Made by a program: the position numbers and the translations under genes. Under the pieces are notes generated by a model. The model saw nothing but the letters and a program-made list of their open reading frames with translations, had not been told where the DNA came from and made no database searches. Below, one piece after another: positions 1 to 7,651 of a stretch of DNA of 20,094 bases (positions are counted from its first letter, which is position 1; each line of letters opens with the position of its first letter). This DNA comes from SLFT01 sp964493075 (GTDB lineage Bacteria; Hydrogenedentota; Hydrogenedentia; Hydrogenedentales; CAITNO01). The stretch covers positions 1-20,094 of the forward strand of contig CAZBNU010000062.1 of assembly GCA_964493075.1 (NCBI GenBank), in the 5' to 3' direction.

Positions 1-899
1 GGGTCAAGCCAGCCTAACATGATGTCCGACACGAGGTTCAGTACCATCACCAGTGCAGCATAGACAAGCACTGCACCGTTGATCATGGTGTAGTCGCGGT
101 TGAAGGCGGACTCGACAAATTCCCTGCCGAGACCGGGAACGAGGAAGATGGTCTCCACGACGAAGGACCCTGTCAGCAAGCCTGCCGTGGCGGGGCCGAG
201 AAAGGCAACCACAGGCTGGATGCCCGCACGCAATCCATGACGCAACACCACCCTTGCCTCACCAAGTCCTTTGGCACGAGCGGTACGGATAAAGTCCTGT
301 GCGAGCGCCTCAAGCATGCCGCCCCGGGTCATGCGCGCAATATAGGCGGCATATCCTGCGCCGAGTGTGATGGCGGGCAGTATTTTGTGCGCAGGTGAGT
401 ACCAACCGGCAACAGGCAACCAATCCGTCCACAACGCAAATATCAGGACAAGCAGCGGTCCCAGCACAAATGCGGGTACGCATATTCCGAGCATGGCGAT
501 GGTCATGGCGCCGTGGTCCAGCATGGAATTGGGTTTGAGCGCGGCAAGCAATCCTGCACACAAACCCAAACCAAGCGCAAAGAGCATTCCATAGGCGCCC
601 AGTTCAAGAGAGACAGGTAGGCGCAGCAGTATCCATTCGCGCACTGAGCGCGAGGGTTTGCAGAAAGACGGGCCGAAATCCAGGCGCAGTACACCGCCAA
701 GATAATCCACATACTGCCGGTACAGGGGCTGGTCGAGATTATAACTCGCCTCAATACTTCGCAGCGCTTCTGGCGATACACTTTTCTCTCTGTCGAAAGG
801 TCCGCCTGGTGCAAGCCGAACCAGAAAGAAAGTGATGGTAATTATCATGAACAGGACAGGCACAAACTCCGCAAACCGTTTCAGAACAAATATGCCCAT
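1..899 (-). CDS. oppB: Peptide ABC transporter permease, OppB/DppB type (3' end cut by window edge)
   Basis: Inner-membrane permease of an oligopeptide/dipeptide ABC importer. I translated it from the reverse strand because it has no stop inside the window: about 299 codons, beginning MGIFVLKRF. An N-terminal membrane segment (about residues 9-28) is followed by the family's LAPGGPFD stretch (29-36). A BPD_transp_1 domain with several hydrophobic helices follows (about 95-295), and the EAA-type loop that docks on the ATPase is seen at about 206-232 (RTARAKGLGEARVVLRHG). Family members are about 306 aa, so only a few C-terminal residues are missing. The ATG lies 2 bp after the oppA stop, and the ribosome binding site GGAGGA is inside the end of oppA, so the two are co-transcribed and probably translationally coupled. 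oppC and the ATPase genes would be expected beyond the left edge. Confidence 0.93.
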   Translation of the reverse strand, partial: MGIFVLKRFAEFVPVLFMIITITFFLVRLAPGGPFDREKSVSPEALRSIEASYNLDQPLYRQYVDYLGGVLRLDFGPSFCKPSRSVREWILLRLPVSLELGAYGMLFALGLGLCAGLLAALKPNSMLDHGAMTIAMLGICVPAFVLGPLLVLIFALWTDWLPVAGWYSPAHKILPAITLGAGYAAYIARMTRGGMLEALAQDFIRTARAKGLGEARVVLRHGLRAGIQPVVAFLGPATAGLLTGSFVVETIFLVPGLGREFVESAFNRDYTMINGAVLVYAALVMVLNLVSDIMLGWLD

Positions 900-901
900 G
901 G

Positions 902-2506
902 TTATTCCTCCGCCTCAAGATACAAATCCTTCCAACGCAGGTACCCGAGCACATTGGGCTTGAATCCCTTGACCTCACGCGCTTTCAGGAATTTCCAGGT
1001 ATAAAAATAGATTGGGATAATGGGTACTTCGTCAAGAAGAATTGCCTCGGCCTTTTGCAGTAATGCGAAGCGGCTTTCCTCGTTCGACTCAACGTATGCG
1101 GCATCAATGAGCGCATCATACCCGGGAGACGACCAGCCGGTGCGGTTGTTTCCCACGCCCGTCTGAAAACATTCCAGGAAATTAACGGGGTCTGCCACAT
1201 CGCCAATCCAGGAAGAACGGGCTACCGTATAGTCAAGGCTATTCATTGAGGAAAGATATACTTTCCAGTCCTGATTCAGCAACTGGACATTTACATTAAG
1301 GTTCTCTCGCCACATACGCTGAATGGCCTCGGCAATGGTACGGTGTGCTTCGCTGGTGTTATACAGGATTTCCACGGGCGGTATTCCTTTTCCGTCGGGG
1401 TAGCCTGCTTCAACAAGTAGTTCACGCGCCTTCTCCAAGTTGAATTTCACCTGGTATTCCGAAGCATATCCCACGCCGGGGGGCGTAAGACTGCCAGCGG
1501 GCTGCTCATCGCCCGTGAGTACATAATGTGCAATCTCCTCTCTGTCGAGGGACAAGGCAAAGGCCTTGCGCACCAGGGGATTGTCAAAAGGAGGACGAGT
1601 AACATTCAGACGATAAAAATAGGAACCATAATAGGGGTGCAGCTGCAACACATCCGGATATTCTTTCTTGTAGACTTTCACACGATGCAAGGGAATAGTG
1701 GAGGTGAGGTGCAGCATTCCGGCACGAAAACTGCGTTCCTCAGTCTGGAGATTGTCAATGGGATGATAGTCAATACCTTCAAGTCTGACAGCAGCACGGT
1801 CCCAATAGTGAGGATTCCTTCTTACGCTAAGAAATTCATTGGGACGCCATTGTGTCAGCATGAAGGGGCCGTTGCTCACCAGATTTCCGGGACGTGTCCA
1901 CTGGGTGCCTCGTTCGTCCATCTTCCCAAATTCCTCTATGGTCGCACGATGCACAGGAAACCAAGCGTAGTGATTGTGCATGGTCAGGAAGTAGGGAGTA
2001 GAATGTTCCAATGTTGCTTCGAGCGTATGCGCATCCACCACTTTCACACCCACTTCTGAAAAATCCTTGATAGCCCCTTCATTAAAAGCACGAGCGTTCT
2101 TCAGACAGTACAAGAGATAAGCATATTCGGATCCCAGAGCAGGGGCGAGGATACGCTGCCACGCGTAGGCAAAATCGTTGGCGGTTACCGGTTCGCCGTT
2201 TGACCAGAGCGCGTTGTTGCGGAGATGGAATACATATACAAGCCCATCTTCCGATACATCCCACGACTCCGCGACTGCAGGCACGGGATCTAATGTCGCA
2301 GCATCACAATCCAGCAGCCCCTCGAACAATGCCGTCAATACGCGATGTTCGGTAACACCGGACACGATATGCGGGTCCAGTTCCTGCACCTCGGCGCCAT
2401 TACCCACCTGCAGGACGTTCTCTGGCATTGGGTTCCCCGAGGAGCAACCACAAACACACCATATGACTGTAAGAAATAAAAGACAAACCACACGCGCAAC
2501 GTACAT
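902..2506 (-). CDS. oppA: Peptide ABC transporter substrate-binding lipoprotein, OppA type
   Basis: Extracytoplasmic solute-binding protein (SBP_bac_5 family) of an oligopeptide importer, 534 aa, the usual length. The N-terminus is a lipoprotein signal: a hydrophobic core, then lipobox VCGC, making Cys21 the likely lipidated residue. The mature protein opens with the family pattern NGAEVQELDPHIVSG, then LFEGLLDCD and AESWDVSEDGLVYVFHLR (about residues 80-97). It ends with the typical PIIPIYFYTWKFLKAREVKGF stretch spread over about 495-515. Start ATG has AAGGA about 8 nt upstream. It is first gene of the operon and oppB follows after 2 bp. The actual ligand (peptide, nickel, or an oligosaccharide as in some family members) cannot be read from the sequence. 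Confidence 0.95.
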   Translation of the reverse strand: MYVARVVCLLFLTVIWCVCGCSSGNPMPENVLQVGNGAEVQELDPHIVSGVTEHRVLTALFEGLLDCDAATLDPVPAVAESWDVSEDGLVYVFHLRNNALWSNGEPVTANDFAYAWQRILAPALGSEYAYLLYCLKNARAFNEGAIKDFSEVGVKVVDAHTLEATLEHSTPYFLTMHNHYAWFPVHRATIEEFGKMDERGTQWTRPGNLVSNGPFMLTQWRPNEFLSVRRNPHYWDRAAVRLEGIDYHPIDNLQTEERSFRAGMLHLTSTIPLHRVKVYKKEYPDVLQLHPYYGSYFYRLNVTRPPFDNPLVRKAFALSLDREEIAHYVLTGDEQPAGSLTPPGVGYASEYQVKFNLEKARELLVEAGYPDGKGIPPVEILYNTSEAHRTIAEAIQRMWRENLNVNVQLLNQDWKVYLSSMNSLDYTVARSSWIGDVADPVNFLECFQTGVGNNRTGWSSPGYDALIDAAYVESNEESRFALLQKAEAILLDEVPIIPIYFYTWKFLKAREVKGFKPNVLGYLRWKDLYLEAEE

Positions 2507-2542
2507 GAATCACATCCTTGTTTCATTTTACCTATAGCCAGC

Positions 2543-2571
2543 ATTATAGCCGTAGCGCCGGAAAATAACAA
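2543..2571 (-). promoter_or_regulatory. Sigma-70-like promoter of the oppA operon
   Basis: On the minus strand there is a perfect TATAAT -10 box (2548-2543). A TTGTTA -35 box (2571-2566, 4 of 6 to TTGACA) lies exactly 17 nt upstream. Transcription would begin near 2536, giving a leader of about 30 nt ahead of oppA with its AAGGA site. Confidence 0.6.
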
Positions 2572-2689
2572 CGTATGCACAACCCTTACTATGACGTATA
2601 GCCCCCATACGACCTGTAAGTTAAACAGGAAGTTTTCAAAGCAAAACAAAGCGTGTTATGCTATGTGAAAACATTGGAGGAGAACCAGA

Positions 2690-4144
2690 ATGAACCGACG
2701 AGATTTTCTGAAAACGGCAGCAGCAACGGCGTTCATGTCAGGGATGAATCTTGCCTGGGCGGGTGATGACAAGAAATTGAATTTTGTGTTTATCCTGATT
2801 GACGATTTGGGCTGGCGCGATTTGGGCTGCTTCGGCAGCAGTTTCTATGAGACACCCAATCTGGACCGGCTTGCCCGTGACGGGATGCGATTCACCAATG
2901 CCTACGCCGCCTGTCCGGTTTGCAGTCCCACCCGGGTCAGCATCATGACAGGAAAATACCCCGCCCGTCTGGCAACCACGGATTGGTTCGGCGCACCGCA
3001 ACCGGAGAACGCGCATAATCATGGCACGGGCAAGAACAAGTTGCTGCCAGCCCCGTATGAAGCAAAGATGCCATTGGAAGAAATGACGTTGGCGGAGACG
3101 TTTCACGATGCCGGTTACCGGACATTCTTTGCGGGCAAGTGGCACATGGGCGACGAAGGATATTATCCGGAAAACCAGGGTTTTGAAATCAACAAGGGCG
3201 GCTTTGAGAAGGGCAGTCCGCCGTCCTATTTCTCGCCTTACAAAAACCCCAGACTGGAAGACGGTCCAGACGGGGAACACCTACCGGAACGATTGTCACA
3301 GGAATGTGTCCGTTTTATGGAAGCGGAAAAAGGAAATCCATTTCTGCTCTACCTTTCCATGTATTCTGTTCACACACCACTGCGGAGCAGGAAAGATCTG
3401 ATAGAAAAGTATGAGCAAAAAGCAAAACAATTTAAGCATAACGGCCCTGAATTTATTCCTGAAGGGAAGCGTCAAGTGCGACAGATACAAGACCATGCCG
3501 TATACGCTGCCATGGTGGAGTCCATGGACCAGGCAGTCGGCAATGTTTTGGATGCACTCGTAAATCTTGGCATAGAAAAAAATACGGTGGTCATGTTCAT
3601 GTCCGATAATGGCGGCCTGTCCACCAGCGAAGGGTCACCTACCAGCAATGTGCCGCTTCGTGCCGGTAAAGGGTGGCTGTATGAAGGCGGTATCCGGGAA
3701 CCCATGATCGTCAAATGGCCCGGAGTAACTGAACCGGGAAGCATCTGTGAACATCCGGTAACCAGCACCGATTTTTATCCGACCATGCTGGAACTGGCAG
3801 ATTTGAGCAGCAAACCGGAACAGCATTGCGACGGCGTAAGTTTTGCGCCATTACTGCATGGATCCCCCATGCCAGATGACCGACCCATCTTCTGGCATTA
3901 CCCCCATTATGGCAATCAAGGAGGATCCCCCGGCGCGGCGGTGCGTCTTGGCGATTACAAACTTATTGAATTTTTCGAAGACGGCAGTGTGGAACTCTAT
4001 AATCTTGCTAAAGATTTGGGAGAACAAAACAACCTCGCAGAAAAAATGTCCGACAAAGCGGCGGAACTCCAGCAGATGCTGCATGACTGGCAAAAATCGG
4101 TGAATGCACGTTTCCCCTCACCTAACCCAAATGCAGCGTCATAA
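2690..4144 (+). CDS. Tat-exported sulfatase (formylglycine-dependent, CxPxR type)
   Basis: Sulfuric ester hydrolase of the PF00884 family, 484 aa. The N-terminus (MNRRDFLKTAAATAF) is a twin-arginine signal, so the enzyme is likely exported folded. This fits the need for cytoplasmic conversion of the catalytic Cys to formylglycine. Catalytic features are all present: metal-binding Asp38-Asp39 in LIDDLGWRDLG, the signature C78-S-P-T-R with TG at 87-88, Lys150 and His152 in AGKWHMG, His228 in SVHTP, Asp306-Asn307 in MSDNGG, and Lys327. The C-terminus has the usual sulfatase tail (VRLGDYKLIEF, LYNLAKDLGEQNNLAEK). Start is supported by GGAGGAG 7 nt upstream. The natural substrate (glycan or aryl sulfate) is unknown. 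It diverges from oppA and converges on a second, very different sulfatase homologue. No maturase gene is in view. Confidence 0.95.
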   Translation: MNRRDFLKTAAATAFMSGMNLAWAGDDKKLNFVFILIDDLGWRDLGCFGSSFYETPNLDRLARDGMRFTNAYAACPVCSPTRVSIMTGKYPARLATTDWFGAPQPENAHNHGTGKNKLLPAPYEAKMPLEEMTLAETFHDAGYRTFFAGKWHMGDEGYYPENQGFEINKGGFEKGSPPSYFSPYKNPRLEDGPDGEHLPERLSQECVRFMEAEKGNPFLLYLSMYSVHTPLRSRKDLIEKYEQKAKQFKHNGPEFIPEGKRQVRQIQDHAVYAAMVESMDQAVGNVLDALVNLGIEKNTVVMFMSDNGGLSTSEGSPTSNVPLRAGKGWLYEGGIREPMIVKWPGVTEPGSICEHPVTSTDFYPTMLELADLSSKPEQHCDGVSFAPLLHGSPMPDDRPIFWHYPHYGNQGGSPGAAVRLGDYKLIEFFEDGSVELYNLAKDLGEQNNLAEKMSDKAAELQQMLHDWQKSVNARFPSPNPNAAS

Positions 4145-4155
4145 CGTAAACACGT

Positions 4156-4188
4156 CATCCTTGCCTCGTTGCGAAAGAGGTAAGGATG
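4156..4188 (+). terminator. Probable intrinsic terminator after the Tat sulfatase
   Basis: Inverted repeat CATCCTTGCCTC / GAGGTAAGGATG (4156-4167 and 4177-4188). It forms a 12-bp stem with one G-U pair and a 9-nt loop, 11 nt after the sulfatase stop. The downstream tract (CCTCTTCT) is only moderately T-rich, so efficiency is uncertain. Confidence 0.55.
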
Positions 4189-4267
4189 CCTCTTCTACGT
4201 TGTGTACCTTATTTTTCTCTTTTGAGTAAAGATGATCAGACTACACAAGACATTGCCACATGTTTGT

Positions 4268-5608
4268 CTATCGTTGTTGCAACGTCTTGGCGGTTGCCAC
4301 TGAACCAATGTATTTGTCCGTGCCTATCGAGTAGTCAAGAATTGGATTTTGCTTGCCCGTAGCCTTGCATCGCTTTTCAATCCAAGCGTTCATCCTGCCG
4401 CGAAGCAATTCAACGATTTCCGGTTCTTTATTGGCAAGATTTTTTGACTCTTCCGGATCATCAATCAGGTTATAAAGTTCGACAGGCGGTTTTCCGTGGA
4501 AGTCAGGTTCCAGCGCTTCCCAGAATTTCCATATCGGGGTGCGCCAACCCTGTTTCCGCATCCAGGTGCATTCCGAAATGTAAAATTCAGAACGGGGTGA
4601 GGCATCGTCTTCGTTAAAATACTTCACCAGCGACACGCCGTCATGCTTGACACCTTTGGCGAGTGATTTCAAGCCACAAAGCTCGAGTATAGTAGGAATC
4701 ATATCTTCATGCTTGGAATAGGCGTTGCTGCGTACACCCATAGGCACCTTGCCGGGCCAGTAATAAATGAGCGGTACGACGAGCGTAGGCTCATAGAGGC
4801 CATGATGATCAAAAAAGCATTCATGATCATAGAGGGTTTCGCCGTGGTCCCCGGTAATAACAATAAGCGTATCCTCGATACATCCCAGTTCTTCAAGGCG
4901 TGTAACGATGCGCTGGCAGCAGGCATCCATGTAGGCGAGGGCGCCATCGTACTGCGCGATCACATAGTCTTTGTCGGTACAACCAGGCGGCATCCATGAA
5001 CGCAAAAAATCAGCAAAGGGTTTGAATGCGAACACAGGCTCCATGCTTTTGTTTTTCTTGTCGCAGGGATTCTTGGAATAGAACAATTTGTCATAGGGCG
5101 CAGGCGGCAGGTAGGGGGAATGCGGGTCCATGTGGCGCAAAAACAACAGCCACGGTTTGCCTGATTTTTGCATTTTCTCCAGCGCCGGAATGGCGACGTT
5201 ATTCAGGTTTTCCGCCTTGCGTGCGGGCCGATCCTCCCAGGAAAGCCATCCCTCAAAATTGAGGTAGTTGTCAAAGCCGCGATAGAAGCCTTTGTCAAAC
5301 CCCACTACCGTACTGGTGTATCCCGCCTTCTTGAGCAGTTCCGGCAGCGTAGGCTGCTTCTTGTCCAAAGGTCCCTTGGGTCCTAGGCTTACCATCTGAT
5401 GACTGATAACATCCTGCCCGGTAAGCATGCTGGAATACGCCGGGGTTGTTGGGATATAGGGACTGAAGGCATTCTCAATAAGAGTGCCGTTGTAGGCAAG
5501 TTCATCAAAATATGGGGTGGTCAATCTGGGATAGCCGTAACAACTCATGTGGTCGCGGCGGATGCTGTCAATGGCAAAAATCAGGATGTTGGGGTGTTTC
5601 TTTGGCAT
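4268..5608 (-). CDS. Sulfatase-superfamily protein with Thr at the formylglycine position (possible phosphoesterase)
   Basis: Alkaline-phosphatase/sulfatase fold protein (PF00884), 446 aa, with no signal peptide, so probably cytoplasmic. Recognisable family parts are the N-terminal metal site ILIFAIDSIRRDH (Asp14), HMDPHSPY (Asp161, His163), VITGDHGE (Asp254, His255) and the C-terminal VELYNLIDDPEESKNLA. At the place of the sulfatase signature C-x-P-x-R-x-S-x-x-T-G the protein reads T54-T-P-A-Y-S-S-M-L-T-G. The Cys that becomes formylglycine is replaced by Thr and the Arg by Tyr. Thr is the nucleophile in related phosphodiesterases and phosphotransferases of this superfamily, so a phospho-ester substrate or a non-hydrolytic role is possible (inference). 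It lies 67 bp downstream of the TIM-barrel gene in the same direction, so it is probably the last gene of that operon. AGG is the only weak ribosome binding site. Confidence 0.88.
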   Translation of the reverse strand: MPKKHPNILIFAIDSIRRDHMSCYGYPRLTTPYFDELAYNGTLIENAFSPYIPTTPAYSSMLTGQDVISHQMVSLGPKGPLDKKQPTLPELLKKAGYTSTVVGFDKGFYRGFDNYLNFEGWLSWEDRPARKAENLNNVAIPALEKMQKSGKPWLLFLRHMDPHSPYLPPAPYDKLFYSKNPCDKKNKSMEPVFAFKPFADFLRSWMPPGCTDKDYVIAQYDGALAYMDACCQRIVTRLEELGCIEDTLIVITGDHGETLYDHECFFDHHGLYEPTLVVPLIYYWPGKVPMGVRSNAYSKHEDMIPTILELCGLKSLAKGVKHDGVSLVKYFNEDDASPRSEFYISECTWMRKQGWRTPIWKFWEALEPDFHGKPPVELYNLIDDPEESKNLANKEPEIVELLRGRMNAWIEKRCKATGKQNPILDYSIGTDKYIGSVATAKTLQQR

Positions 5609-5644
5609 GGCATTTAACCTTCGCTGTTATTCATTCACCGATAG

Positions 5645-5658
5645 CACGCTAAAGCGTG
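5645..5658. repeat. Short perfect hairpin between the TIM-barrel gene and the sulfatase homologue
   Basis: CACGCT-AA-AGCGTG is a perfect 6-bp inverted repeat in the 67-bp intercistronic gap. It has no T-run, so it is more likely an RNA-stability or operator element than a terminator. It could also be chance. Confidence 0.3.
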
Positions 5659-5675
5659 AACGGCATACATAAAAA

Positions 5676-6476
5676 CTAACGGGCGTTGCAGCCCTGTAAA
5701 CATGCATTCAGATATCCATAACTTTCCGCTGCGATAATGGCGCAGCGTTCCACAGGGTACTCTGTGGCACCGATAACTTCGAGATTTACCGGCCCGTCAT
5801 AGCCTGCTTCTGCCAGTACAACACAATAGCCCCACAGGTCAATTTCGCCTCTTCCACAGGCCTGTAATTCGGGATCGCCGGGCGAGGGCCCGGGTCCGGC
5901 ACAATCACGGATATGGACATGACGCACTCGGGAGATAACCTGTTTTAAGGCATCTTTCGGCACCTCACCGCCGCGATGGATATGACTGGGATCCATATCA
6001 ATGCCGAAAGCGGGCGAGGTGATTTTCGACATGGCTTCCATTGTGGTGGGTGTATTCCAGATACTTGCATTCACATGTGCCTTTACACACAGAGTAACGC
6101 CGAAGGGCTCTGCCTTTTCCGCCATTTTGGCGAGCATGTCAATGACTCTCGGCAAATCCTCGGGCACATCCTTAGAACCGCCTGGGCCAACGTTAATGAC
6201 AGGAATGCCGATTTCAGCCGCCGCCTCGTATGCCATCATCAACCGCTCTTCGTCCAAAGCCGCTTCTTCCATGGCAGTAATGGGCAACTGCAAGTCCTCG
6301 GATATAGCCTTTATTTCTGCTGCATCCTGTTTCCATGTATCCAGACAGAGGTGTTCGCACATGCCTTTGATTGCAGAGATTTCAAGGGCATCATAGCCTG
6401 CCCACTTGATATAGTTCGCCGCTGTTTTGAAATCTGTTCCGGCAAACAACACCGTATTCGCGCCTAATTTAATCAT
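5676..6476 (-). CDS. Sugar phosphate isomerase/epimerase (xylose-isomerase-like TIM barrel)
   Basis: AP_endonuc_2/xylose isomerase-like TIM barrel, 266 aa, a normal length; members isomerise, epimerise or cleave keto-sugars. Visible strands include KWAGYDALEIS (about 24-34), IPVINVGPGG (91-100), FGIDMDPSHIHRGG (157-170, likely metal or substrate ligands Asp160, Asp162 and His165), VRHVHIRDC (184-192, His186/His188) and VNLEVIGATEYP (230-241, Glu233). At the strand where many relatives have a metal-binding Glu, this one has VKAHVNASIWNTPTTME (131-147), i.e. Lys132. I recall this variant in some planctomycete-type relatives. AAGGAA lies 7 nt before the ATG. The gene starts 14 bp after the stop of the Gfo/Idh oxidoreductase, clearly one operon, so it likely works on that enzyme's keto-sugar product. 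Exact reaction unknown. Confidence 0.9.
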   Translation of the reverse strand: MIKLGANTVLFAGTDFKTAANYIKWAGYDALEISAIKGMCEHLCLDTWKQDAAEIKAISEDLQLPITAMEEAALDEERLMMAYEAAAEIGIPVINVGPGGSKDVPEDLPRVIDMLAKMAEKAEPFGVTLCVKAHVNASIWNTPTTMEAMSKITSPAFGIDMDPSHIHRGGEVPKDALKQVISRVRHVHIRDCAGPGPSPGDPELQACGRGEIDLWGYCVVLAEAGYDGPVNLEVIGATEYPVERCAIIAAESYGYLNACLQGCNAR

Positions 6477-6490
6477 GAGTTATTCCTTAT

Positions 6491-7501
6491 TTAGTAAAGC
6501 ACCTTGACCACGGAGTTTGTTTCCCACGAGGTGATGCATGCTTCAATAATTTTCTGCGCGCGCAATGCATCTTCGCCGCTTCCGTCAATTTTTGCCGGCG
6601 CGACTTTCTCCGCATTCTGTTCCAGCCAGGAATTGATACGAGAAGCGAAGGTTTCGGAAAAGTTCGTCATGCCGCCGAGATGATGGTAATGCTCCAATTC
6701 GCTGTTGGCGCGGCTGTAAAAGGTAAGTTCTTCACAGGCTTCTTCGATGACAATACGCCCCTTGCTGCCTGTGATTTCGCAGCGTTCCAGACCAAACGCG
6801 CCACCCGCATCGTAACTGCCCGTGAGGTGTCCGACCACACCGTTCTTGAACAGCATGTTTGCCTGCAGATTCGACCAGCACTTACGTTTTTTCCCGTCCA
6901 TGGTTTCACCGCGCAAAAAGAAGGCCTGAACCTTGTCCACATCGCCACAGAAGTATCGCATCACATCAATGGAGTGGGGGTGTAGTGCGCGAATATGAAA
7001 GTGGGGAGAGGTTTCATTAGGATTGTTAATCCACATGGTCATATTGATAATGTGCAGTTTCCCAAGACGCCCTTCCGATATCCATTCCTTGGCGCGTTTA
7101 GCTGCGGGGGTAAACCGATGGTTGAGATCAACACCATAGCGCAATTTTTTTTTCTTGGCAAGGGCAACCATTTTCTTTGCTTTGTCCACTTCGTTGGAGA
7201 TGGGTTTTTCGCCTAGCACTGGCAAGCCCGCATTCAACAGATCTATTGTGGGTTGATAATGGTCGCCACCATTTTCCTTGCCGGCAGTACACATGCTTGC
7301 GCAGTCAATCTTTATGCCGGCCGCCAACATATCCTTGATACTGTAAAACGCGGGACAGTCATAGGCCGCTGCTGCGGCATCGGCGCGTTCTTTTATGATG
7401 TCGCATACCGCCACAATTTTTGATAGTGGGTTTTCCTGATAACACCGGGCATGGGTATTTCCGATATTGCCCATGCCGACAATTGCTACGCGTAACGCCA
7501 T
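6491..7501 (-). CDS. Gfo/Idh/MocA-family oxidoreductase
   Basis: NAD(P)-dependent sugar or cyclitol dehydrogenase, 336 aa. The N-terminal Rossmann fold begins VAIVGMGNIGNTHA (5-18). The family motif GEKPISN holds Glu98-Lys99-Pro100, where Lys is the catalytic/cofactor-contacting residue. The C-terminal GFO_IDH_MocA_C domain includes HIRALHPHSIDVMRYFCGD (169-187), with a His/Asp pair (His175-177, Asp179) in the usual active-site place. No signal peptide, so cytoplasmic. AAAGGAA 6-7 nt upstream supports the ATG. It is the first gene of an operon continuing into the TIM-barrel enzyme and probably the Thr-type sulfatase homologue. It diverges from the DUF1080 gene across a 150-bp shared control region. 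The oxidised position and sugar are not determinable here. Confidence 0.93.
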   Translation of the reverse strand: MALRVAIVGMGNIGNTHARCYQENPLSKIVAVCDIIKERADAAAAAYDCPAFYSIKDMLAAGIKIDCASMCTAGKENGGDHYQPTIDLLNAGLPVLGEKPISNEVDKAKKMVALAKKKKLRYGVDLNHRFTPAAKRAKEWISEGRLGKLHIINMTMWINNPNETSPHFHIRALHPHSIDVMRYFCGDVDKVQAFFLRGETMDGKKRKCWSNLQANMLFKNGVVGHLTGSYDAGGAFGLERCEITGSKGRIVIEEACEELTFYSRANSELEHYHHLGGMTNFSETFASRINSWLEQNAEKVAPAKIDGSGEDALRAQKIIEACITSWETNSVVKVLY

Positions 7502-7541
7502 TGTAGTTTCCTTTGATGAAAGAATATTTTGTATTGAACAT

Positions 7542-7560
7542 TCTGCTTAAGCGAAGCAGA
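7542..7560. promoter_or_regulatory. 7-bp inverted repeat in the shared control region
   Basis: TCTGCTT-AAGCG-AAGCAGA is a perfect 7-bp stem with a 5-nt loop. It lies 41 bp upstream of the Gfo/Idh start and just upstream of the candidate DUF1080 promoter, so it could be an operator serving both directions or a leader hairpin of the oxidoreductase mRNA. No regulator gene is adjacent. Confidence 0.35.
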
Positions 7561-7572
7561 TGGGATAAAATG

Positions 7573-7601
7573 TTGATTCAGGCGGCTAGTTTACCTATTC
7601 T
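7573..7601 (+). promoter_or_regulatory. Candidate promoter of the DUF1080 gene
   Basis: TTGATT (7573-7578, 4 of 6) and TATTCT (7596-7601, 4 of 6) are separated by 17 nt, which would start transcription near 7608. That would exclude the upstream in-frame ATG at 7607 and favours the start at 7652. Confidence 0.4.
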
Positions 7602-7651
7602 TACCAGTGAAATCCAAATACAAACCCATAGACTTTGACAGGAGAAAGATC

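Noticed and set aside
1526..2059. Plus-strand open frame of 177 codons inside oppA
   Set aside because: Antisense to a well-supported SBP_bac_5 protein; no domain or start signal.
2632..2672. GTTTTCA...TGAAAAC inverted repeat upstream of the Tat sulfatase
   Set aside because: Only 7 AT-rich base pairs with a 27-nt spacer and no clear promoter alignment; likely chance.
7607..7651. Upstream in-frame extension of the DUF1080 gene (15 codons)
   Set aside because: No ribosome binding site; it would add a charged stretch before the signal/anchor, and it begins at about the predicted transcription start.
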